From NCBI GenBank assembly GCA_016720145.1, contig JADJXV010000004.1, positions 248,001-312,000 of the forward strand: a stretch of DNA of 64,000 nucleotides, given 5' to 3'. The notes beneath the pieces are model-generated. The model saw only the letters and a program-made list of their open reading frames with translations. It did not search any database and was not told where the DNA came from. How positions within the stretch are numbered: position 1 is the first letter of the stretch; each line of letters opens with the position of its first letter. A program made the position numbers and the translations under genes. Positions 1-8,934 of the stretch are shown piece after piece. This stretch comes from Ignavibacteria bacterium. GTDB lineage: Bacteria; Bacteroidota; Ignavibacteria; Kapaibacteriales; UBA961.

Positions 1-50
1 CTGAAAAAGTGAATCATGGAAAAGGTGATAGACTGAAAAGGTGATTCAAA

Positions 51-93
51 GAAAAAGGTGAAATTTCTCACAAAAGAAATTTCACCCTTTAGT
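51..93 (-). terminator. Intrinsic terminator of the lipoprotein gene
   Basis: A perfect 12-bp stem (57-68 with 75-86, 6-nt loop) is followed on the minus strand by a T5 tract. It lies 65 bp past the stop of the minus-strand lipoprotein gene. The plus strand has only a weaker T3 tract. Confidence 0.75.
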
Positions 94-157
94 TTTCAAA
101 GTACGTTTTTGAGGTGGTCGTTCAAAAACGATGAAGATGCAGTTATCTAACAGTCAA

Positions 158-703
158 TTATTTCGTAAATCCTTCTTGGAGCATGTCTTCAACTAATCTG
201 CTACCTGCTTCGGTATCCGGCTGTGTAGGCAGATTTCCGTATAATTTTTCATTAAGTGATTGCATCACATAGACAGTCGATTCATTCTTTGTGACGAAGA
301 TACTTGGCAGGCCACGAAGGGAGAAGCGAGTCATGAGCGGGTGCTTAACTTGTGATGAACGCATTGAGTAGATGGTAATCATTGAATCAGGAACTCCTGC
401 TGACTGGAGCACTTTAATCGCATGAGGGAAAGTCTGTTTTGTACCGTTACAGCCACAGGAAGGATTGACAAATAAATAGACTTGTTGACGATTAGCTTTG
501 AAAGCATCTGAAATTTCTTGTACTCTTGTGGCGGATGGAGTATAAGTTTCGACTTCGCCTTTGAACCAAGCATAGCCGGCAGAAGTTTTGAGGTCGGATA
601 TTGTCATAAGTGTCGCTTCTGGCTCGGGTTCGACAGGGGAGCAAGCTGATAAACCAAAAGCGATTGTACAGATAAGTGCGAAGAGGAGTCGGTAATATTT
701 CAT
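158..703 (-). CDS. Thioredoxin-fold lipoprotein (DUF-type), 181 aa
   Basis: The N-terminus is a lipoprotein signal (hydrophobic stretch, then lipobox GLSAC with Cys21), so the protein is probably anchored in the inner or outer membrane facing the periplasm. The body reads as a thioredoxin-like domain: a YLFVNPSCGC strand-to-Cys motif around residues 76-85, then RFSLRGLPSIFV (the cis-Pro-like 'LPSIFV' loop) around 127-138. The redox motif is CGC rather than CxxC, so the disulfide chemistry is unusual and the redox role is inferred, not shown. It stands as a single gene followed by an intrinsic terminator. It could instead be a thioredoxin-fold protein binding metal or heme precursors. Confidence 0.8.
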   Translation of the reverse strand: MKYYRLLFALICTIAFGLSACSPVEPEPEATLMTISDLKTSAGYAWFKGEVETYTPSATRVQEISDAFKANRQQVYLFVNPSCGCNGTKQTFPHAIKVLQSAGVPDSMITIYSMRSSQVKHPLMTRFSLRGLPSIFVTKNESTVYVMQSLNEKLYGNLPTQPDTEAGSRLVEDMLQEGFTK

Positions 704-820
704 AGTGTATCCTATCTAAGAATAAATGAGCAGTAATTGTACTGCGAAATTAGTATTTTTTTCGGTATAAACAAATTAGTAATTGTCAAAGAAATTTATC
801 TATTGTGAAAGACCAATTTA

Positions 821-1690
821 TTAAAAAACATTAAAAACGACTGCTGCTAAAATTCCAAGAATTATCAGCCCAAAAATACATGTACTCCAAAGTAGCGCTG
901 AATATTTAGATTCGAGGGTAGAGATTTGATTATTAAGAGCAAGAAGTCGCTGTTTTTGAGATTCAAAATTATCACTTCCTGTATCAGGCCGATTATTTGC
1001 TTCAATGGATAATTTGACTTGTGTAGCTTGATTTTCGATCTCAGTTTTTACTTTTCGAATTTTATCGTCCATTTCACGTTCAGCTTTGTCTATCATCGTT
1101 TCTACGATGCGTGTCGTCTCATCCACGATGAATTTTGTCTCGGTCACTTTACTTTTAAAATTGTCAATTTCATCACTGAGTAATGAGTGTGAACGCCGCT
1201 GCTGGTCCTGCAGTCCCCAAATTCGCTGGTCATGAGACACAATTTGATTAGACATTTGGCTCATGGCTATTTCGACTCGTTTTTCGGATTTTGAGAATTC
1301 TTTATCGACTTGCTTTTGTACTAATGACTTGATGCTGTCGATGACGAAAGAAAGCTCTGCATTACGCTCTTCGAATGAAAGATAGAGCTTCTCGAGGGAG
1401 GATTTGAGCTCGTGAATGGTATTCAACTCGTTATAAAGTCCTTCGATTGACTCGGCTTTTTGTTGAATTTCAAGAAGGGCTGTACTGACAGCTGAGTTCA
1501 ACTGAAGAATGGTATCTGCACTTCGACGTTCACTATCACGAACTAATGATTGCAGTTGTGAATTCTGCCGCGCAAACTCTAAGGATTCTTTCTGGAAATG
1601 TTCGAAAGCACGATTGTATTCATGTGCTTGCTGACGAATCGTACCGAATAATCCGAGTATTTCAGGACTTATTGATTTTGGGTTTTCCAT
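821..1690 (-). CDS. Coiled-coil protein with C-terminal membrane anchor, 289 aa
   Basis: Residues about 10-260 are rich in Glu, Lys, Gln and Leu with heptad spacing and almost no Gly/Pro, predicting a long coiled coil. The last 25 residues (LLWSTCIFGLIILGILAAVVFNVF region) form one transmembrane helix, so it is a tail-anchored protein with a cytoplasmic rod. It overlaps the 3' end of the upstream 102-aa gene by 22 bp, implying translational coupling. No enzyme motif is visible and the function is unknown; a scaffold or partition-like role would be guesswork. Confidence 0.8.
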   Translation of the reverse strand: MENPKSISPEILGLFGTIRQQAHEYNRAFEHFQKESLEFARQNSQLQSLVRDSERRSADTILQLNSAVSTALLEIQQKAESIEGLYNELNTIHELKSSLEKLYLSFEERNAELSFVIDSIKSLVQKQVDKEFSKSEKRVEIAMSQMSNQIVSHDQRIWGLQDQQRRSHSLLSDEIDNFKSKVTETKFIVDETTRIVETMIDKAEREMDDKIRKVKTEIENQATQVKLSIEANNRPDTGSDNFESQKQRLLALNNQISTLESKYSALLWSTCIFGLIILGILAAVVFNVF

Positions 1691-1977
1691 GGCTTCGTAT
1701 ATTCTAAGAAATAACTCAAACTCTCACACAAATCTTGTAACAACTCAGTTTCAAATTCAGGAATGACGCCCGGTGAATGTTCGAGTAACACGTTCATCAT
1801 TTCGTTTCTAAATTTCTCGTCATTCTCGAATGTCTGCGCTAAATATGTTTGGAGAAATCCATATAATGAATTCTCCTGAGCCAGCTCTTGATAAAACGTT
1901 CGTGGAGCTAACCCTTGAATTGCTGCTTTTGTAAAAGATCGGTGATTTACATGAATATCTTCAGATTCTGTTTCCAT
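1669..1977 (-). CDS. Hypothetical acidic protein, 102 aa
   Basis: A small soluble protein with no signal peptide or membrane segment. It is acidic and mainly helical (ENSLYGFLQTYLAQTF, NEMMNVLLEH). Its 3' end overlaps the start of the coiled-coil gene by 22 bp, so the two are almost certainly co-transcribed and may act together. The family is not recognised. The promoter must lie in the 219 bp shared with the divergent rel gene. Confidence 0.75.
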   Translation of the reverse strand: METESEDIHVNHRSFTKAAIQGLAPRTFYQELAQENSLYGFLQTYLAQTFENDEKFRNEMMNVLLEHSPGVIPEFETELLQDLCESLSYFLEYTKPWKTQNQ

Positions 1978-2196
1978 CTTTTTCGATTGATGTTACTTAT
2001 AAAAGCAATTACACGAGTAAAATTACAAAGCAAGACTCGATAGAGCCACGCCAGTATCGGATTTTTGCAATAATACTTGATTATTTCTATACGGATATAC
2101 TATATTTGAATTATTCGGCTTGGTTCTCATTTTAAAACGTGTCATCCTGCCAAGTAATCTTTTGTAAATCGAATAAAATTTGCGAGTAATTCTTCA

Positions 2197-4440
2197 ATGG
2201 CATATAAAGAAACCATACCTGTTTCCAATCATCGTATCGGAGAAAATCCTGAGGCCGATCTCGCACTCTTGCTCGCTGATTGCCGTGCAAACTTACCGAA
2301 ACCTGACGAAAATCTCATTAGCAAAGCGTTTCATTTTTGTGTCAAAGTGCATGAAAAAGACCGCCGTGCATCCGGCGAACCGTATTATGTTCACCTCTTG
2401 GAAGTAGCGCGAATCGTAGCGCGAGAAATCCCATTAGATGATGTATCTGTCGCAGCAGCATTGCTCCATGATATCGTCGAAGATCATGCAAATTATTCCA
2501 TTAAAGACATTCGTGCGGAATTCGGACAGACAATTGCAACCATCGTCGATGGCGTTACCAAAATCACCGATATATCTAAAAGCAAAGAAATTAAACAAGC
2601 AGAAAGTTATTTAAAATTAGTACTATCACTCGTCAAAGATGTGCGGGTAATACTGTTGAAAGTAGCCGACCGACTCCATAATATGCGGACGCTCGATCAT
2701 TTATTACCACATCAGCAGGCACGTATTGCCCGGGAAACACTCGATATATTTGCACCGTTTGCGCACCGCTTTGGACTCGGAAATATTAAGTGGGAGTTAG
2801 AAGATTTGGCGTTTAAGTTCTTGAATCGTGAACAATATGATTCAATCAAAAAACAACTCAATTCCTCCCGAAAAGACCGAGAGTTATATATTCAAAAATT
2901 CATTTCACCAATCCTTCAGAAATTACAATCCTACTCGCTTAAAGTAGAAATCAGCGGGCGCCCAAAGCATATTCATTCTATTTACCATAAAATGATAAGC
3001 CGCGAGAAGACAATCGAAGATATATACGACCTGTTTGCTATCAGAATAATACTTGATACCGAGGATAAAAATGATTGTTTTATCGTCTATGGATTGGTAT
3101 CCGAAATTTATACTCCCGTTCCCGAACGCTTCAAAGATTACATTTCTATTCCGAAAAAGAACGGGTATCAGAGTTTGCACACTACCGTAATCGGTGAGGA
3201 TGGAAAACGCGTCGAAGTGCAGATCCGCACCAAAAACATGCACGAAATCGCCGAAAAAGGCGTGGCCGCGCACTTTAAATACAAAGCCGAAACGCTCAAT
3301 GACGAAAGCGCAATTTTTGGGAATAAAGACCTCGAGGAATGGGCGAATAATATGCGAGATGTGCTCGAAAATTCCGGACATGAAGCCATCCCGGAATTAC
3401 TCGAATCATTCAAGATTACTTTGTATCAGAATGAAATTCATATATTTACACCAAAAGGGGAATTGCGGAATCTTCCACTCGGTGCCATGCCGCTCGACTT
3501 CGCTTTCGCCATTCACTCGCAAGTGGGGAATCATTGTATAGGCGCTAAAGTTAACGGGAAAATTGTACCTCTTGACTATAAGCTCGAAAATGGCGACTCG
3601 GTTGAGATATTGACATCAAAAAATCAAAATCCAAATCGCGATTGGGAACGCCTCGTGATAACGCATAAAGCAAAAGCGCATATCCGAAGATACCTCAACG
3701 AAGAGAAACGTAAAAGACAGCAAGAGGGAAAGGAAATTTGGGAGAAAAAAGTCAAGAAAAATGACCTGCACATCAATGAAGACGGGCTCGAAAAAGTGCT
3801 TCAATCTTTAAAATTTGAAAACAAAGGAGAATTTTACTACGCTCTTGGCATCGGAACAGCAAATATCGAAGGTGTTTTTGATTTAATTCGGGAAAAAATG
3901 AAACCCGGAGCGCCAATTAACGAAGTCGCCACCGCGGAAATTTCGTTTGAATCGATTTTATCAACATCGAGAGGGAATACGACTGGTGTGTATGTGATTG
4001 GAAATGCACAAAATACAGCAGCTTTGCTCTATAATTATGCTAAATGCTGTAATCCTGTTCCCGGAGATCAGATAGTCGGTGTGGTTACGACCGGTAGCGG
4101 AATTAAAGTCCATCGCAAAGCATGCAAGAATATAAAGGAATTACAGAATAAGATCCATGCACGCCTCATGGAACTCGAATGGTCGGCTTCGTCGCAAGGT
4201 GATTTTATAGCTGCAATTCGTATCACCGGAGATGACAGATCAGGTATGCTTAATGAAATTACCAATGCCGTTGTTTCATATAACAACACCAGCATTCGCA
4301 GTGTAAATATCCATGCAATGGAGTCGGTGTTTGAAGGAATAGTGACGGTTTTTGTGAAAAATACAGAACATTTAAGCCGAATTTTTGATAAATTGAAAAA
4401 AATAAAAGGCATCAAAAGCATCGAACGCTTCGAAGGATAA
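2197..4440 (+). CDS. rel: Bifunctional (p)ppGpp synthetase/hydrolase, 747 aa
   Basis: Long RelA/SpoT-homologue controlling the stringent response in the cytoplasm. An HD hydrolase domain is intact (His91-Asp92 and Glu95-Asp96 of HDIVEDH). The synthetase domain follows at about 230-370, with RFKDYISIPKKNGYQSLHT; the RFKD sequence is the RxKD signature of bifunctional Rel/SpoT enzymes rather than the ExDD of monofunctional RelA. TGS lies at about 405-465 (ITLYQNEIHIFTPKGE), then a helical/zinc-finger region with a CC pair (YAKCCNPVPGD), and a C-terminal ACT domain (IRITGDDRSGMLNEITNAV). Length is normal for the family. The start is the ATG at 2197; no strong Shine-Dalgarno is visible, as usual in this lineage. 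It appears monocistronic, divergent from the 102-aa gene. Confidence 0.97.
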   Translation: MAYKETIPVSNHRIGENPEADLALLLADCRANLPKPDENLISKAFHFCVKVHEKDRRASGEPYYVHLLEVARIVAREIPLDDVSVAAALLHDIVEDHANYSIKDIRAEFGQTIATIVDGVTKITDISKSKEIKQAESYLKLVLSLVKDVRVILLKVADRLHNMRTLDHLLPHQQARIARETLDIFAPFAHRFGLGNIKWELEDLAFKFLNREQYDSIKKQLNSSRKDRELYIQKFISPILQKLQSYSLKVEISGRPKHIHSIYHKMISREKTIEDIYDLFAIRIILDTEDKNDCFIVYGLVSEIYTPVPERFKDYISIPKKNGYQSLHTTVIGEDGKRVEVQIRTKNMHEIAEKGVAAHFKYKAETLNDESAIFGNKDLEEWANNMRDVLENSGHEAIPELLESFKITLYQNEIHIFTPKGELRNLPLGAMPLDFAFAIHSQVGNHCIGAKVNGKIVPLDYKLENGDSVEILTSKNQNPNRDWERLVITHKAKAHIRRYLNEEKRKRQQEGKEIWEKKVKKNDLHINEDGLEKVLQSLKFENKGEFYYALGIGTANIEGVFDLIREKMKPGAPINEVATAEISFESILSTSRGNTTGVYVIGNAQNTAALLYNYAKCCNPVPGDQIVGVVTTGSGIKVHRKACKNIKELQNKIHARLMELEWSASSQGDFIAAIRITGDDRSGMLNEITNAVVSYNNTSIRSVNIHAMESVFEGIVTVFVKNTEHLSRIFDKLKKIKGIKSIERFEG

Positions 4441-4519
4441 TTAGCATAAATAAGTTATATTAACTCAATAATTATAAGTAAATACATAAAATTAACTACT
4501 ATCGTTACGGAAAAGATTT

Positions 4520-5755
4520 ATGGCAATTGATAACAAAAACGTAGATTTATCGGCTCTCAAAATTAATCGTGATATTCCGAGTGAACCTCAAGGTTCGAAA
4601 TCAAAATATATCGTATTCGGCGTTCTGATCCTCGCACTCTTTGCTGCTTATTATTTCCTCAAAGACCAAAGCTTCTCCTTCCAAGCTGAAGAAGTAGAAG
4701 TAGCCACCGCCATCATGACCTCACCCTCCCAAGCAAATGCAATTCTCACCTCAAGCGGATATGTCGTCGCTCAAAGAAAAGCATCGATATCCTCCAAAGC
4801 GACAGGACGATTGGAAAATCTCTATGTCATCGAAGGAGATGTAGTGAAAGCCGGCTCCATTATCGGGCGAATTGAAAGCAACGATGTGAACGCCAATCTT
4901 CAAAATGCAAATGCATCCCTCGAAGTTTCAAAAGCTAACCTGCAAAATGCTACAGCGGAATTAGAAGATGCGAAAATTAGCTACGATCGCCAACGTAAAC
5001 TCAGCCAAAGCGGCGCAAATACTACTGCCGATCTTACGACCTCAGAGTCGAGAGTAAAGCGAGCAGAGGCATCAGTTGCTGCAGCTCAAGCAGGAATCAA
5101 AGTGTCGGATGCGAATATACGGGCAGCGCAAGTGCAAGTGGAGAATACAGTTATACGAGCTCCTTTCGACGGAACAGTCCTCAACAAAAATGCTAATGTC
5201 GGTGAAGTCATCACCGCACTCGGTGGCGCAGTAGGTTCTCGTGGAGCGGTAGTGACGATCGCCGATATGACCTCACTCGAAGTCGAAGCCGATGTATCTG
5301 AGTCAAATATTGAACGAATCAAGCCCGATATGCAATGTGAAATTACCCTCGATGCATTCCCTGAAAAAAGATATCGCGGGTCGGTCAGCAAGATAATTCC
5401 AACCGCAGATCGCGCAAAAGCTACCGTCCTTACGAAAATTAAATTCACCGAACGTGACGATCGCGTCCTCCCTGAAATGAGTGCTAAGGTGCTGTTTCTC
5501 AAAGACAATTTGAGCACAGAGAATGAATCGGCTCCATCCAAATTAACGGTACCGGCGGCAAGCATACTATCGAAAAATGGAAAGAAAGTAGTGTTTGTCA
5601 TGAAAAATGACTTAGTTACAGAAGTCGCTATCCAAGTCGGTGATCCTATTGGCGGTTCACTTGAAGTACTCAGCGGCCTTACTGCCGGCGACAAAGTTAT
5701 TCTCAATCCAACAGAGAAGCTGAGCACAGGCACTGCCGTCAAATTAAAGAAATAA
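4520..5755 (+). CDS. HlyD/MacA-type periplasmic adaptor subunit, 411 aa
   Basis: Membrane-fusion protein that would link the inner-membrane ABC permeases to an outer-membrane exit. One N-terminal transmembrane helix (about 28-46) is followed by a barrel-sandwich half (SSGYVVAQRKASISSKATG), an alpha-helical hairpin full of Ala/Asn heptads (about 135-215), the second lipoyl half (VIRAPFDGTVL), a beta-barrel (VEADVSESNIERIKPDMQCEI) and a C-terminal membrane-proximal domain. It is the first gene of a four-gene operon with an ABC ATPase and two FtsX-type permeases. No TolC-like gene lies nearby. Substrate (drug, lipoprotein or glycolipid) cannot be told from the sequence. Confidence 0.93.
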   Translation: MAIDNKNVDLSALKINRDIPSEPQGSKSKYIVFGVLILALFAAYYFLKDQSFSFQAEEVEVATAIMTSPSQANAILTSSGYVVAQRKASISSKATGRLENLYVIEGDVVKAGSIIGRIESNDVNANLQNANASLEVSKANLQNATAELEDAKISYDRQRKLSQSGANTTADLTTSESRVKRAEASVAAAQAGIKVSDANIRAAQVQVENTVIRAPFDGTVLNKNANVGEVITALGGAVGSRGAVVTIADMTSLEVEADVSESNIERIKPDMQCEITLDAFPEKRYRGSVSKIIPTADRAKATVLTKIKFTERDDRVLPEMSAKVLFLKDNLSTENESAPSKLTVPAASILSKNGKKVVFVMKNDLVTEVAIQVGDPIGGSLEVLSGLTAGDKVILNPTEKLSTGTAVKLKK

Positions 5756-5859
5756 TATTCTCTCCTGACACACAGATGTCAATTGGTTGGTTTAGTTTTG
5801 CAAACTTCTATTCAAGAAAATTATAGTACATTTTTAATCATTATTAATTGTTGGTAGAT

Positions 5860-6543
5860 ATGACAACAGCAATCAAAGTCGAAAACGTTTCAAAAACGTA
5901 CACTCGGGATAAAATGTCCGTACCGGTGCTCAATAATGTATCGATCGAGATACCTGAAGGTGAATTTGTAGCACTGATGGGACCGTCGGGTTCGGGTAAA
6001 ACCACCCTTCTCAACCTCATAGCCGGCATCGACCGACCAACAGGTGGCCGAGTCAGCGTACAAGGTGAGGATATAGGCACGATGAACGAGTCTTCACTTG
6101 CCAAATGGCGTTCACGAAATATTGGTTTTATTTTTCAATTCTATAATTTAATACCGGTGCTGACTGCGTATGAAAATGTAGAATTACCCCTCATGCTCAC
6201 CCCGCTCTCCAAAGCGCAGCGCAAGCAGCAAGTCGAGACTTCCCTCGCAATCGTAGGGCTCGCCGACCGAATGAAACACACTCCCAATCAGCTATCCGGC
6301 GGTCAGCAGCAGCGTGTAGCAATTGCACGTGCGATTGCAACAGACCCGAATATCATCGTAGCCGACGAACCTACAGGTGATTTGGATAAAAAATCTGCCC
6401 TTGAAATCATGACTCTCCTCGAACGATTAAACAAAGAATTCGGCAAGACTATTATCATGGTCACCCACGACCCATCAGCGGCTGAACATGCACACATTGT
6501 CCGACATTTGGACAAAGGTGATTTATTACCGGAAGGAGCATAA
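5860..6543 (+). CDS. MacB/LolD-type ABC transporter ATP-binding protein, 227 aa
   Basis: Cytoplasmic ATPase of the efflux/lipoprotein-export operon. Walker A is GPSGSGKTT (41-49), the Q-loop is Gln93, the signature LSGGQQQ begins at 145, Walker B is IIVADE (165-170) followed by the D-loop, and the H-loop is His203 (VTHD). All catalytic elements are present. I chose the ATG at 5860; an in-frame TTG at 5848 would add four residues but lacks support. The stop lies 3 bp before the first permease start, showing tight coupling. Confidence 0.96.
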   Translation: MTTAIKVENVSKTYTRDKMSVPVLNNVSIEIPEGEFVALMGPSGSGKTTLLNLIAGIDRPTGGRVSVQGEDIGTMNESSLAKWRSRNIGFIFQFYNLIPVLTAYENVELPLMLTPLSKAQRKQQVETSLAIVGLADRMKHTPNQLSGGQQQRVAIARAIATDPNIIVADEPTGDLDKKSALEIMTLLERLNKEFGKTIIMVTHDPSAAEHAHIVRHLDKGDLLPEGA

Positions 6544-6546
6544 CAC

Positions 6547-7707
6547 ATGAATACTACACGTATGGTTATGAAAAACACTCTCCGCCATCCCTTGCGTAAT
6601 ATACTGACAATACTCGGGATAGCGATAGCAGTATCTGCATTCGGACTGCTTCGGACAGTGCTCACATCGTGGGATGCAGGTATTGAAGCGGGATCAGTAG
6701 ATCGACTTGTCACCCGAGATGCAGTTTCATTTATATTTCCTCTTCCTCTAGCGTATGCCGACAAAATCGAAAAGACAGAAGGTATCGACAAACTTTGCTA
6801 CTTGAATTGGTTCGGCGGAGTCTATAAAGACAAGCAGAATTTCTTCCCGCGTATGGCATGTCAGCCGGACAGAATTTTTGATGTGTATCCTGAGTATGTG
6901 GTATCAACTCAAGAACGTGAAGCATTCATCAATGAGAGAAATGCTTGTGTGGTTGGAGAGTCAATTGCACAGCAGTTCAATATAAAGCTCGGTGACCTTA
7001 TGACCGTTGAAGGCGATATTTATCCGGGAAAATGGGACTTTGTCGTGCGTGGAATCTATAAAAGGCGTGACCAAAATACCGATGGAACGCAGATGTTTTT
7101 TAGTTGGGTGTATTTAAATGAAAGATTACTCCAGGATGCCCCTTCGAGAGCGAATAAAATTGGCTGGGTGGTGACGAAGCTAAAGCCTGGAACTAACTCG
7201 GCGGCAGTTTCAAAGGCAATCGATAATCAATTTATAAATTCGAGTGCTGAGACCAAAAGCGAAACAGAGCGTGCTTTCAATCAAAGTTTTTTTGAATCAT
7301 ACAGCGCAATATTTACCGCAATTCGCATTATGTCAATTCTTATTATCGGTATTATTCTCATGGTGTTAGGTAATACGATGATCATGTCAACGCGTGAGCG
7401 AACAAGAGAATATGCGATGCTTAAAGCACTTGGTTTCAGAGGTAATCATTTGGTAGCGTTTATTGCCGGTGAGTCTATAATTATCGCATTTATAGGGGCT
7501 ATTATTGGTGTCGGAATGCTGTATCTTATGGTGCTTGGTGTAGGCGCCGTCGTGCCAAAGCAATTTTTCCCCGTATTTTTTATTGCTCCAAGTACTTACA
7601 TTATATCGTTTTCTTCGGCAGTCTTACTTGGTGGACTTGCTTCAATCCTTCCGGTATGGCATAATACAAAAATTCAAATCGTCGATGGTTTGCGTTTTAA
7701 TGGGTAA
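6547..7707 (+). CDS. FtsX/MacB-type ABC permease 1, 386 aa
   Basis: Inner-membrane permease with the MacB/LolC layout: one N-terminal helix (NILTILGIAIAVSAFGLLRTV), a large periplasmic domain (about 45-260), then three C-terminal helices around 265-375 with the FtsX motif NTMIMSTRERTREYAMLKALGF. It begins 3 bp after the ATPase stop and is followed 26 bp later by a second permease. The two permeases probably form a heterodimer served by one ATPase, unlike MacB where ATPase and permease are fused. Confidence 0.93.
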   Translation: MNTTRMVMKNTLRHPLRNILTILGIAIAVSAFGLLRTVLTSWDAGIEAGSVDRLVTRDAVSFIFPLPLAYADKIEKTEGIDKLCYLNWFGGVYKDKQNFFPRMACQPDRIFDVYPEYVVSTQEREAFINERNACVVGESIAQQFNIKLGDLMTVEGDIYPGKWDFVVRGIYKRRDQNTDGTQMFFSWVYLNERLLQDAPSRANKIGWVVTKLKPGTNSAAVSKAIDNQFINSSAETKSETERAFNQSFFESYSAIFTAIRIMSILIIGIILMVLGNTMIMSTRERTREYAMLKALGFRGNHLVAFIAGESIIIAFIGAIIGVGMLYLMVLGVGAVVPKQFFPVFFIAPSTYIISFSSAVLLGGLASILPVWHNTKIQIVDGLRFNG

Positions 7708-7733
7708 TTATACAACACATTCGAAAGATTTTT

Positions 7734-8900
7734 ATGAAAATTCCATTCTATTATATACTTAGAAACTTTTTTGCACGGAAATTAACTGCATCAATTACGA
7801 TTGTAGGTGTCGCCCTTGTGGTGTTTGTCTTTGCAGCCGTTCTCATGATGGCGTATGGCGTTGAAAAAGCGCTCATCTCTACGGGCTCCGACGAGAATGC
7901 TATTATTACACGTAAGGGATCGAATAATGAAATATCAAGTATTATTGACCTGCAAACAGCGAACGAACTCTCTACATTAAAAGGGATTGCGAAAGATGCA
8001 CAAGGGAAAGTTGTTGTATCGTATGAAGTCGCGACTGTCATAAATTTAGACAAAAAAAGCGGAGGTATGAGTAACGTTTCTGTCCGTGGAGTAAGCCCAC
8101 AAGTATTCGTATTGCGCCCAGGTGTAAAGCTTGCTCAAGGCACTTGGTTCCGAAGCGGTTCACGTGAAATTGTCGTCGGTAAGCAAACCAATGCCAGATT
8201 TCAAGGAGCAGCTCTCGGAGATAAAGTCAAATTTGGTGGAGATTTTTGGACAATTGTCGGAATAATGGATGCAAATGGCAGTGCATTTGACTCTGAAATG
8301 TGGGTAGATGTCGAGCAATTGAGAGGCGCTTACAAAAGAGATGCATATTCGAGTATGACATTTAAATTTACGAGCAAAGATGATCTCGAAACTATGAAAA
8401 GTAAGATATCGGGCGATCCTCGTCTTAATCAAATGGAAGTAGAAATCGAACGCAGTTTTTTTGAAAAGCAATCGGAAGCTCTTGCTATGTTCTTGCGAGT
8501 ACTTGGGTTAGTAGTGACAATTATCTTTAGCGTCGGTGCAATGATTGGTGCGATGATTACTATGTACACATCCGTTGCCAATAGAACTGTAGAAATCGGT
8601 ACTCTTCGAGCGCTTGGGTTCAGGCGAGGAGCAGTACTATTTGCATTTCTATTTGAATCCCTGATGCTGTCACTAGTTGGTGGTGTTTCAGGCCTAATCC
8701 TCGCATCAGGGCTTACCTTCTTTTCAATATCAACGATGAATTTTAGTTCGTTCTCAGAGCTTGCTTTTTCGTTCGCTATGTCGCCTTCAATTATTATTAC
8801 TTCGTTACTGTTTGCTATTCTAATGGGTTTTGTCGGTGGTGTATTACCATCATGGCGCGCTTCGAGAATGAAAATCGTCGATTCATTACGTGGAGCATAG
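7734..8900 (+). CDS. FtsX/MacB-type ABC permease 2, 388 aa
   Basis: Second permease of the operon with the same topology as its neighbour: an N-terminal helix (ASITIVGVALVVFVFAAVLMMAYG), a periplasmic domain and three C-terminal helices with the motif MYTSVANRTVEIGTLRALGFRRG. The sequence is clearly diverged from permease 1, favouring a heterodimer over a recent duplication. It is the last gene of the operon and converges on the cytochrome gene 34 bp away. Confidence 0.93.
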   Translation: MKIPFYYILRNFFARKLTASITIVGVALVVFVFAAVLMMAYGVEKALISTGSDENAIITRKGSNNEISSIIDLQTANELSTLKGIAKDAQGKVVVSYEVATVINLDKKSGGMSNVSVRGVSPQVFVLRPGVKLAQGTWFRSGSREIVVGKQTNARFQGAALGDKVKFGGDFWTIVGIMDANGSAFDSEMWVDVEQLRGAYKRDAYSSMTFKFTSKDDLETMKSKISGDPRLNQMEVEIERSFFEKQSEALAMFLRVLGLVVTIIFSVGAMIGAMITMYTSVANRTVEIGTLRALGFRRGAVLFAFLFESLMLSLVGGVSGLILASGLTFFSISTMNFSSFSELAFSFAMSPSIIITSLLFAILMGFVGGVLPSWRASRMKIVDSLRGA

Positions 8901-8934
8901 CTCTTGGCTTATCATGAAGTAAATTCAATATAAA

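Noticed and set aside
1..50. Repeats of AAAAGGTGA-type at the window start
   Set aside because: They are short and low-complexity, and no structure beyond the adjacent terminator was supported.
2923..3381. Long open frame antisense to rel (and similar frames antisense to the adaptor, ATPase and propeller genes, e.g. 5086-5742 and 51028-51666)
   Set aside because: They lie wholly within strongly conserved genes, show no protein-like motif and arise from codon bias.
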